Below, piece after piece: positions 33,835 through 44,008 of a DNA stretch of 64,000 nucleotides. The position numbers and the translations under genes are program-made. The DNA is from Plicaturopsis crispa FD-325 SS-3 (lineage: Eukaryota > Basidiomycota > Agaricomycetes > Amylocorticiales > Amylocorticiaceae), in contig KN832554.1 of NCBI GenBank assembly GCA_000827205.1, positions 2,667,789-2,731,788 of the forward strand. The letters run 5' to 3'. The notes under the pieces are model-generated. The model was not told where the DNA came from and did not search any database. It worked only from the letters and a program-made list of their open reading frames with translations. Each line of letters opens with the position of its first letter. Within the stretch, counting starts at the first letter, position 1.

Positions 33835-36800
33835 TCTACGGGGCGGAGGGGCACGAGGGGCGGAACGGAAAGGGAAGTTGAAGGCGAAATAGTGGCTGTG
33901 TGTGTGGATGGGATGAGGACTTTGAGCTGCGAAAGGAAAAAGTGAGCGAGCGTTGATATATAGGAATAAAAAGAAGGGGGGTGGCTGAAAAGCGAGCGGC
34001 TTCGGACAGAAAAAGCGTGGCCAGCAGAGGGTCATGCGAAGTTCATGAAGCGGGCACGCAAACACCATCAACAAACAGATCTGCGTGCGTAAAACATCCT
34101 TCTGCACAGAAAAGGAGTTTGTACGGCAGACGACAACGCGGCGACTCGTACGAAGGACGCGGGACTCTCTACCGAAGATGTCCGAGGGCAGGACCCATGC
34201 CACGACCTGCCTGCCTGCACGCTCACGGCGACTCGACTTGATTGTTGTCGAGTCAGCTCCGTCCTGCCCTGGAGCCTGATGGTCCACCACAAAAACGTCC
34301 GTGCAACTCACCTCGTGGGAGCTAAAACCGTCGCTACTTTTACGCTGCTATTCTTTTGAAGGAGGACGAGGTCCGAGGGGGCGAGTGTGGCGCGCGTCTG
34401 ATTTGCTTGCCCAGAGAACAGAGAAAGGAAAACGGAAACGGCAAGACTGAGACTGGGAAACGACGAGACGAGTGCGACGAGATTGGGGAAAGAAAAAAAG
34501 GAACGAATGGACCTCGAAGGGGGGGTATATATGCGAACGGGCGGTGTGATGAAAGATCAGCCCCGACACCGGTGCGGATACGAGCAGCGTTCACACTGGA
34601 CCCGGCCCACGCGCGGATGTTCCGTACGGGGTTCGGCTACCGCGCTGCGCACTCGGCTAATTTCGAACCGGCTCAGCTTGCATGGCTCAGCTTGTTGCAT
34701 TGCTCCTCCTGCACAAGCCTGCACTGCAGCACCTGCCGTGTTCTCTACCACCGCCTTGACCATACCTCCTGTGTCTTCCAGTCTCTAACTTTGCCTTGCA
34801 ACTCATCGAAATGAACCCCTTTGTGCAAGGCACCCAAAAGTTTATCCTGCTCGGGCCTCGCCGTTACGCCCTATCTTGTTTGCGTACATCCTTTGCACGC
34901 GAAAGGGAACTTCAACGAAGCATGATAATTTCGCAAACAAGCCCCACGCCAATTGTCGTGTCACTCTAAAATTCCCTCCCACAATCATCCCAACGCGCAC
35001 GCACGCACGCACGAGGCTAGCCGTATGTAATTGATTGAGCAGGCTTTTGTCCTGCACGCCATTCGCTGGCTCGTCCATCCCACCCTGTTCTTTGCATAAT
35101 ATCATCATCCATCGCACTTACCTCTCGCCACGTATGGGCACGGAGAACACATATGCTCAAAACATGCCTTTTGCGTAGCTTCCTTCACGCTCCAGCTCGG
35201 ACCTGGTCACCGTCCTCGCCGTTGCTCATACCTGCTCTCGTCGGCCGACGACGCTCCTTATTTACATACCCATCGCCCCCTCCGGAATGGTGCGTGCCCG
35301 CTCGGTTAGCATTAAGCATATGCATCACCGAAGCTGAAAGCTTTCTTGTATAACATTGCAGTCGTACACTCCCGAGCCGACGGCGTATTTGTCGTGCATC
35401 CTCAGGCTGCAGTGCCCCGCCGCACGCTCTCGGTTCCAATTTGCGGTGCATGCATATGATAAAGCTCACGTCTGCACTGTCCGCTCGCTTAGCCCTTAAG
35501 CTCGGCTAGCACGTCAACCTCTCGATTGTCGGTCCGTTTCGCTGCTCAGAGTCGTTCCATCGCGCTGACGCGCGTCAGTCATGTGCGACATCGGAAGCTT
35601 GTTCCCCCAAGCAAACGGACGATCGTCCTCGTCCTTGGCGAACTCCAGCAAACCATCGACTCGGTGTCCTAGTTTCACAAGCTATCGCAAGAACTGCACG
35701 GATTACAGAAGGACTACATTCAACGCTTGATACCGCTAGTACTAGTGCTATCAGGACGCGTCTTCGCGATATACACGTTGGCCCTATCATCCCTTCGCTC
35801 GTAGGTACTAGTCGCAAGTTACACCTTCCTTCCGGCAGGTCCCAGTTTCGCGCGGAAGTACTAGTTGCATTTCGTGCACGGAACACTCGTTTTTGCCCTA
35901 ATGGATCTGTCTTTCCAGGTGACCGGGTACCCACCTGCCTCGACGGACCCGCGTTCGCTAGCCTTCGCCGTCGTGCAATTTTGCCTTCCCAGGCTTCTGA
36001 AATTTGCGTCCCCAGCGTGCCTCTAAACTTCCGACGCGTCTTGTGCTTGGGCCCGCGAAACGTGTTGTGCGCGAGGATAGCGCGAAGTTCTGGCATTCTG
36101 TTGCAAGGACCACTCCGTCTGCCGTATCCCGCGTCTCTGCTTCTCTTCCTGGCCCTGGCTGCTGCATCGACGAGACGACCAGCCCGCGAAACACGTGTAG
36201 CAGGTACTCGACTTTTGTTACCGTTTCCCCTCGGCGACTACTTTTGATCGCAACTACGGTGTTTTCGACAGTCGCAGGCACGGATTCGAACCTACACGCT
36301 TCTGTAGACGGACCCGTCACCTTCCTCGCCTGGGTTCATCAACTTACTCGCGCGGGTTCGTCAACTTCCTTAGGCGAGTCCTCTCCCTCGGACGGGCGTC
36401 CATCATATCTTGAACCCTCACCCGTGTGCGCAGCTTCCCTGGACCCACACCACGCTGGTAAATCCCTCGCACAGACTTCTGTTGCCCATTCCTGGACCGA
36501 CGGTGTCTTTCATACGCCCTGTGGTCTCGTCTATACGCCTCGCTGCGGTGTCCTTCGATGTAGCCCTGCTGTGGTCCCGCGGCGCCTGTCCCAGATCCCT
36601 TCGCGGTCTTCGATCTGTGCTAGGCGCGCCTGCGCGTGCTATGTTGGTGCCAGCGCTAGGGCCCCTGCTTCTCATTTCGCCGTCGATTCGTGCATCGTGT
36701 TGTGCGCGAGGGCTGATTGATTCTTTGCGCGTCTCCGTTCCTGGCCGATTTGCAATTTGCGTTTGCGGCATGCGATTTGCGTCGCGGCATTCGATTTGCA

Positions 36801-37619
36801 CAGAGGTCTTGAATAGGGAAGACGGCGCTTGCACTGGCAACGGTTGCGTCTGGGTCGACGGTCGACGGTGCTGGGGCTTGCGTGTGCTGTTTGTTTCCTT
36901 TTTGCGACACCTGCACTCGGCGACTTGGACTTCGATTCGTACATTGTCACAATTGCCGCTCGACGGGACACTTACTCGCCCCACAGCGCGGTGGTTGAAT
37001 GGACGGACGGATGGCATCCCCACCTCGCACTAATTGTCTCGAATTGAAGTCGTTGGGCGTCTCTTGTAAGACAAAGACTGGTGTATACTCCTGTCGGCGA
37101 CCTTGTTCTCCGATACGCATATCTTGTTCCCCGAGACACATAGCTCGTGCCCATGTCCATCACCCCCACTCCTCCATTCCTCTCATTTGTCCCGCAGGAC
37201 AACACGCCTCTACCAACGCTCTGAATAGGGACTCCCTTTGATTCCGAAGATGGGCTCTCGCTTGTTTGTTCTGTTCCCTATCATGCCTATGCTTATTGTA
37301 CTTATCTGCGAGTTCATGTATAGTTCGTATTCCTGCACCCACAGGTGTATACACTGTGTCCTCAAATAATAGTCGCCAGTCGAATTGTTCATTATTATGC
37401 AGTTGGAATCGCTAGCGTTGCTGTTGTGGCGGCCAGACCTCCTGTTGCCGAAACGGCCGAAGGCTGCCGAAGCGAACCGGTTCATTGTGCAATCGCGGAA
37501 CCAAAATGTGACCGTTCCTTAATACCCCGGCGCGTCAGATTGCGCGCCCTGTTCTGTATTGCAGCATTTCGCTAAGCGAGCGTCGTTGCAGCGATGGCAC
37601 TGCTGTCTGCTGCATTATC
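33835..37619. other. long gene-poor upstream region, pyrimidine-rich on the + strand
   Basis: The first few hundred bases must include the cyclin promoter. A purine-rich tract lies at about 34355-34515. From about 34.6 kb on, the + strand is noticeably C+T-rich and carries many short frames (up to 238 codons at 36004-36720) that look non-coding. Three copies of GTACTAGT occur at 35739, 35805 and 35858. A (CGCA)n run is near 34995. One possible reading is a long 5' regulatory or leader region of the + gene starting at 37620. Confidence 0.45.
33955..33962 (-). promoter_or_regulatory. TATA element upstream of the cyclin gene
   Basis: TATATA on the minus strand, about 120 bp upstream of the start codon at 33834. 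Confidence 0.4.
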
Positions 37620-38044
37620 ATGAGGGCGAGACAGGCTACTATCAATGATCCGTACCCAACGCCACCGTCGCTCTCCGACGCCGCTTATTCAGCGTTCGGC
37701 GATAGTTTGCTCCATGTCAATGATACTGATACTGCCTGCTCCTCAGACGCGATGCGTATGTAGCCTTGACGCCGGCGCGGTGTCGCGTCTTGACAATGAC
37801 ATTGTGCTCGCAATGATGCATTTCGGTGGCAGCGGGACCAAACGCCACGATGATTCCCGGAGAATGCAGAGGTTTGCCTCCATCTTGGCCGGATCATGAT
37901 GGCCTTTCAATTGAATCGGGCGGACTGAGAGTTAGCGGTGGCGAGATCCATGAGCGTCGCGGGTCGTTCGGTGAGCATGTTTCTCCTCTAGGCTTTGAGG
38001 TGCCACCTCTGTCTCTTGATAGCACGCAACGCAGTGATGGCTGA
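37620..38044 (+). CDS. unrecognised protein, probable 5' exons of a larger gene
   Basis: An ATG at 37620 opens a frame with strong coding character (Pro/Ser/Asp-rich: NDPYPTPPSLSDAAYSAFGD). It ends at a good donor (GTATGT) after 37755. A matching acceptor ends at 37832 and, in phase, the frame continues through LPPSWPDHDGLSIESGG and SPLGFEVPPLSLDSTQRSD to a stop at 38042-38044. Read alone it is a 115-residue two-exon protein. A second donor (GTGAGC, after GSF) inside the last exon suggests that splicing may continue into a larger protein. The composition resembles the N terminus of fungal transcription factors. I do not recognise the family, and the 3' limit is uncertain. Confidence 0.45.
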
Positions 38045-39539
38045 CAGCTGACTTGCATCGCCATGCAGCGCGTATACTACTACTACTACTAGAGGCGACA
38101 AGACTGAGCCCCCGACGTCTACGGTCACCGGTGCGCATGCCATCTTCATACATCCCACCTCGTTCTTATGATGAAAAATCTTCGTCGAAGCTGCCAACAA
38201 CGATTCAACGTGCATCTTTCGTGTTTCGCGCACGCGGCGGCGCCGCTGCACAACTGAATACTGTGAGCATCCTGTTGTTCCGATACACATGCACTCACAC
38301 GAGCTCCATCTTGTCCGTATACTCAAACCACCACCGCTGCCAGCATGAAAATTTCGGCCGAAGCACAGGATGCTAAACAACAACTTCTCCCTCAAGATAC
38401 ATAGCAGATCCACAGCTCAAATCTATGGGCGCTAGCTAGTTGAGCGATAGGTTCATTTTCTTTTGCGGCAAAGTTTCATGGGCGCTTAACAGAAGTCTTA
38501 CCTTATTTCCTTAAATTTCTAGCCTCGAGAGCACGTGGATGCCATGCTATATCCGTGGTGGCACAGAGTGGCACAGGTTTCCTTACGGTCAAGCAACTCG
38601 CCAGCGGTCCGTCATCCGTCATCCGTGTCACTCGCATCTGCTCGCGTCTGCTCGTACCCGGTTCGCAACTCGTCCTGTCAGTCTCGTCTCCGACGCCAAT
38701 CGCACGCATCGCACCACAGTTTCCTATCGTTCTCATCGTGTCCGCGTCCTGGAAATTCTGATGAAGACGCATATGACGCTGGGGACCCACTTCATCTCCA
38801 CGCACGAGCGACTACTGTCGTATCGTGGCGTCGCTGTGCCCATGTCATGGACGCATATCGATTGAACGATGTGTCAATGCTGGGTACTTACTCCAGCGGT
38901 TGTATCCGTACGTACCTTCAGCCCCCATTCCGTACTGCATCGTCACTGACATGGATTCCATGCACACGCCACTCGTCTCTTCTCGTCTTTAGGACCCACA
39001 CATCCCAGCCAGCTTCGTTGCACCTGAAGCCTGTGCTCGTATATTTCGGGTTTGCATGCCCTTCGCACCAAGGTCCTTCCGGCGAATTCCTCGCGAACCT
39101 CAAGGTAGGGTGCCACTCGGTTTAGTATTAACCCGCCCTTTGCTTGCCCCCCTTCCTCCGACAGGCTACTCTCGTTTGACCTGGGTCCGTCCGAGACTCG
39201 ACTTCGATTCGTGGCCTACGGACGCCTAGTTCTTGACGCACACCACATTTCGGACCTCCCATACTCAATCGCACTTATGGATTAATCGTCGATCATCCCG
39301 AGCATCCGAAACCTTGAATTATGGATCCCGAATGAAACGCATGGCCGCCAAGGAACACCATTGACTACACCGCCTCCACCCAAATGGCCTGCCACGATGC
39401 TCACATACTCGGAATGCCCGATTTGTGGCGTAGCCTCACCCGGATTTGCCATCCCGCCTGGGAGATTCCCGAAGCCGCCCCGCTTTTGTTCTCAGGAGGA
39501 TTTGCATCTATTTGCGGCAATGTGCATGTGTAAGCAAGT

Positions 39540-40000
39540 GTACGGGCGGATTCGGTGGCACGGATGCTGGATTGCTTACCGAGAGGCTACTTCGAAGCCG
39601 CCATTCGATGTTGGATGATGAGAGAGATGATAGGATCCACCCGCGATCTTTCGTCCCTCGCCATACCGAGCAAGTCGGTCCACGCCGATAACGCCTTCGA
39701 GACTGCTTCGTCGCGGCTTGCGGACGTGGAGCATGACCAGCCGAATGCAGAGACCTTGGTGAAGTTTCTCTAGCCCTCTCATCGTTTTGCTGATATCTCG
39801 CATATCACCTGCGCAGACTTGTATTCAGCTGACAGCCTTTTTTCGAGCCTGTGTTTTAGCTGCCTCGAAGTTGACGGTATGATACGCCATAGACCTAGTC
39901 CGAGACACTGCATTAATGCAGATCCCTCCTTCTGCTCTGTGGCTTGATCTGCTATTCTCTTTCGGGGCATTTCTTTATGCTGCGGCCGTTTTTTCAGTTT
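39540..40000 (+). CDS. unrecognised spliced coding fragments
   Basis: A coding-like frame (YFEAAIRCWMMREMIGST, AFETASSRLADVEHDQPN) ends in phase at 39758. A 58-bp intron (39759-39816, acceptor CCTGCGCAG) leads to a 60-nt exon 39817-39876 (TCIQLTAFFRACVLAASKLT). A 45-bp intron (39877-39921) then leads into a hydrophobic frame (ALWLDLLFSFGAFLYAAA). The intron sizes fit this genome, and without them the frame stops at 39773. The upstream limit is not resolved. It could belong to the same gene as the fragments at 37.6 and 40.2 kb. No family recognised. Confidence 0.35.
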
Positions 40001-40220
40001 CGTTTTTTTCTTGTTCTCTTCCCAGCCCTTCGCGGACTCCTCGGCTACAAATGCGCTTACTGGGTACTGCCTCAGGCGGTCCCTTGTATTTCGTGCTTGT
40101 GCAGAGTTCCTAGCCTTTCCGTCCTGTAGCGCCACTGACGGTGTAGATGTTGTTGAGTTCTAGAATTCACCGAGTCAAAGAATCCGGACATTGCGCTTAC
40201 ACTGTACAATCTGATTTCAG

Positions 40221-40724
40221 GCTAGGCCTGCCGAAACACTGCCATTGCATTTTTCTAGTGCGAATGCTCTCCGCAGTAGAGCTCCATGCATGTACGCTCA
40301 AGCTCAACCGCCATGTCGGCCGCATACGATCAGTGGTAAGCGTGTTTGCTATGTGGTTATCGATACTTTGTGGCTCACATCGCTCCCGCGTTTAGCATAC
40401 AGCGGCACACTGGCATCCAGGCGTCCTTAATAGCATTGCGTCGACATCAAACCCATTCATAGTTGGTGAGAATTGTGCACCTTTTACAGTGTCCGGTAAG
40501 TATTCAAGTCCTCGGCGCGACCCTCCTTCACACTTCTATTCTCAATCATACGCCGGAGGCGCACAAGGACACCAGTGATGCTATTCTTGAACATCAATGA
40601 GCATGCAGATCATTCAAACGCGCGGCTTCCCCACTCTGGAGGTCGTCTACCGCCCGCAGCTGCATTCCCCACACTTGCGTGCTCGGACCGATTCATCAAC
40701 TCGCCCCTGGGTTTCAATGTTTAG
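40221..40724 (+). CDS. unrecognised protein, 3' exons of an unresolved gene
   Basis: Three exons in consistent phase: 40221-40335, 40403-40495, 40609-40724, with donors GTAAGC and GTAAGT. The joined frame is Ser/Ala/Pro/Asn-rich: LPLHFSSANALRSRAP, AHWHPGVLNSIAST, NPFIVGENCAPFTVS, LPHSGGRLPPAAAFPT, DRFINSPLGFNV, stop. An alternative acceptor 10 bases earlier (after 40395) also works if the first exon is read in another frame. The coherent splicing and clean stop make a real + strand gene likely. Its upstream part is probably among the fragments at 37.6-40.0 kb. No domain recognised. Confidence 0.45.
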
Positions 40725-42103
40725 CCCCAATGGAATGCCGGAGTTGTGTTGTTCAAGTGACTCTTCTGTGCTAGCAGATTGCCTGTGCGCCGCCGTACAG
40801 GTCTGATACGTGCATGTTTGCCATCAGGTTCCGAGCTTATAGGTGGCATTGAAACAATGTCACTAATCTAAACACGATTTCCTCGTTTTACCCACGCACG
40901 GTACGCATATCAGTCCCCTTATATGGCATGGGTTGTTGACGGAGACTCTATGCGATATCGCCTATCAAGGCCTGTAGGTCCCAGGGAGGGTCCAGTATGC
41001 CCTGTATCACCGCTGCCACCGCCCCCCTTGCACGAGAGAAATCCGAAGGTTGATAAGGGACACGGTGCTGCATAGTGCAAGCATACGGAGAGAAGTCAGT
41101 GCATTTGATCGGATTTCAGAATGTGATGGGCGACTTTCGTGCTGACTCCGCGCGACATCCAGCACTCTATTCAACGGTACGATAAACTCGCCCATAGTAA
41201 GCTAGTGGTGATGTACCGCGGAAGGAAGGCCATGCATTGCACACGTGTGGGGTGAAAAGCGAATTCGCAATGAATTCTTTGGCAGATTGATGCACTCACT
41301 CGAGAGGCGAGCGCCCTCGCGTACGATAACACAAAATGCAAAGGTGCGTCTCCGTAAGTTTCAAATATCCGCGTAAGACGCTCAGAACGCTATCCTTACT
41401 TCGCCTGTGCCTTCTTCAATAGAGCCGGTCGAGATAGCGCGCCTTGACGTGCTCATCGCACGAGGATTGTTTGTCTACACGCGCGCAAGCAGAGCGTCTT
41501 GGGACGTAGCGCACGCCTTGCTGGCATCATGAAATTGGCCTGGCAGCTCTACGTCGTACTGGAGTACATGTACACTCGACGGCCCAAGCAAAAACCCCCT
41601 CCATGGCTATGCATCGAGATCAATTGCTTCAAGCTACGGGTCTAGGACCGTCGACCCGAACGTCTCCACCATCGTTAGCGAGCGCGGACGTGTGTTTCAG
41701 TTGCGGTAGTTGTGAGGTCGGTTCAACTGGTAAATTCGTGCGTTAGATACCGCATTTTCGTTGAGTGCTCAGATTCGTCAATTCGCCGCTTGAGTATCAT
41801 TGCACACCGTGCGGTCAACGGCTCGGGTGCGGTTCGCGATGGGCAACATCATTGTATTAGTTGGGAGATAGAATGGTGGTAGCGTCTGATGGAAATCAAC
41901 GGCAACGTTTAACTGGAACGACCCTAACCTCGCTCTACCAAGGCGATGCTCCTGGAGGCGTGCCCCCGCCCAGTTCAGTTCATAACTTTAATAGAGATGA
42001 TTATGACCATATTGAAGGCATAGCGTAGGGGACGGAGAAATGAACATACCTTTTCTTACGCTCAGCTGCAGGCGGTTTGTCAAGATTAACACCCCGAGCG
42101 ACC
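40725..42103. other. intergenic region
   Basis: Between the 3' end of the unresolved + gene and the 3' end of the PL14 gene. No coding frame, RNA or repeat that I can support. Confidence 0.5.
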
Positions 42104-43468
42104 TCACTCCACGATGGACCCGCTGACATCCGAAAACCACGCCGTCTGGTCTTTCGGCGACGCCCAATCCTCCGTATGGCCTGCAGGTATAATCGATGAA
42201 GGCATACAGGAGCGTAATCCACCGTAAACGCACCTCCAAAAAATGTCTGGAAGTGCATGCCTTTAATTTTGACGTCATCTTCGTCACCCGTCGTCTCGAA
42301 ACCCTCTCCGTCGACCTTGGCACCTCTGAATGTGAGGCTTTTGACGTGTATGACGCTGCCTCCGTTAACGAACACCTCAATTTCACCTGAAATCGCGATG
42401 TTATCATCGATCCCCGACGGCACGGTTCATTGGAGGAAATTCGACATACCGTCCTCGGAGCCCAAGTCATTTAATCGCACTCGGATAGCCACGGCTGTCC
42501 ATACACCAGCTTGGAATGTCCATGCCCCCCGCCCAACGCTTATCCCATAATCAGGGTTCTTGATGGAGTTCGGCACGGAAAGGAGGGCGCGTGTATTGGA
42601 TTGTGTCGGGGGCATATATGCGTACAGCTCTCCGGCACCGTTTGCTCTGTCACAAAAAGTTTCAGATGAGTGAGGCTAGTCATATCACCGATTGTTATGT
42701 TGAAGGTTGGCACGATGAAGAGAGACTATCGGCAATTTTTGGACGGTTGCGAAATTGCGTGTCCGTTTGGCCCAGGAACTCTTCTTTTCATAGCAGATTC
42801 CAATGCAGGCCTTGCAAGACGCACCTCCACATAAGCCTCAAGCCAAAGCATCGGCATCGCTCGTTTACTGTGGGTCGCCCACCAGAACATTTGTACGAAG
42901 GCGGGCCAGATCCGCCAACTAGAAGAAGCCTTGTTTAGCGGATGATAATGCTATTAGGGGAAGAAGAATAAGCAAATAAATGTACGAATGAGTGTAACAC
43001 CATCTAGTACACCGTGTGTACACGATCAAGGACGTCGAAGTGATGGAGGTAGCAATCGAGCACAAGGGTGTGTACGACACAAAACCGAATATAGGGAGAC
43101 TCACAGACGCCTGGCAACTTTCCGCCTTTCACCCACTCCCAGCCTGGTTCAAACATTACGCGATAACTGAGCACCGCCTCCCTCTTCCCAGCCAAACGCG
43201 CAGAGAAATCTGGCGGGCCAGAGAGGTAGAATCCAAAACCACCCGGAATGGCACCGTTGGGGTTGATAGACCCGCTTGGATATCTAGCTTCCCATGCCTG
43301 ACGCTCTGCAGCGTCGACAGTGCGATGATCCGGCTGTGCTTTGGACACACGGTGTACGCCCAGAGCCTTGTCATTTAGTTGAACACGGCTCACGTTGTTG
43401 GGGACATTCTGGGCTGTAGAAAATGCGCCAGCAGGGAGAAATGGTAAAGGGAATAGCTGTAGATCCAT
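42104..43468 (-). CDS. polysaccharide lyase family 14 protein
   Basis: Five exons on the minus strand: 43468-43105, 42918-42825, 42646-42450, 42386-42234, 42180-42104; 885 nt, 294 aa. PL14-type sequence: YPSGSINPNGAIPGGFGFYL, SYRVMFEPGWEWVKGGKLPG, CRCFGLRLMWRANGAGELYA, YGISVGRGAWTFQAGVWTAV, NGGSVIHVKSLTFRG, MHFQTFFGGHTEDWASPKDQ, FSDVSGSIVE. PL14 enzymes (alginate and glucuronan lyases) split uronic-acid polymers by beta-elimination. In fungi the likely substrate is glucuronan. The N terminus has only a short hydrophobic stretch, so a signal peptide may come from an unrecognised upstream exon. The first two introns (186 and 178 bp) are long for this window. Confidence 0.88.
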
Positions 43469-44008
43469 CGCTGCAATACAGGGTGCTGATCAAGATATAT
43501 GCGATTAAACAATATGTCATCAGAGAACGAGTCAAGATGGTGTGTTACTACACACCGAGGATATGCGCCAACAGTCGGTTCAGACCGAGGCAATGGGGGT
43601 CTCCGTCAAGCCCGACGCGTCCTCTAGCTGGGACCCGGAGTTGTGTGCGCTGTGCGCGTGCACATGCGCCTCATCTGAATTTCAACACCCAGCTCATAGA
43701 CAGTTCATTCAGGCTAAGTACAAGGCGTTGCTTCTGAAAGACTAGAAAGGAATGAGGGGAAGAGACACGGCTGCAGTGCGGCCTGATGCCGCCACCGACT
43801 CCGCCTTCGCGCGGCGGCGTTCACAGCCTATGCGGCTTGGCACCATCAAATACAAAGTTACAGTATGCACGGTCCACTGGACCCGCTCCTGGTCTTTCTT
43901 GAATAAAACTCGCTCTTTGAACTGCTTTCACTCTCTAACATATCTAATCCAACAACTTTAAGCGCGTCTTTTTCTAGCCTGTGGTGACAGCAACGGTGCA
44001 GTGCATGC
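43469..44008. promoter_or_regulatory. divergent promoter region, PL14 / P-loop ATPase
   Basis: About 540 bp between head-to-head genes. No TATA box stands out. A missing first exon of the PL14 gene could lie here. Confidence 0.4.

Noticed and set aside
35575-36096. 173-codon minus-strand frame as a gene
   Set aside because: Arg/Thr-rich sequence without recognisable domain, lying in the same skewed region.
36004-36720. 238-codon + strand frame as a gene
   Set aside because: Biased composition follows the C+T skew of the DNA, with no motif or splice support; overlapping frames on the other strand are equally open.
38077-38096. ACT trinucleotide run as a functional repeat
   Set aside because: A short microsatellite of about six units; no evidence of function.
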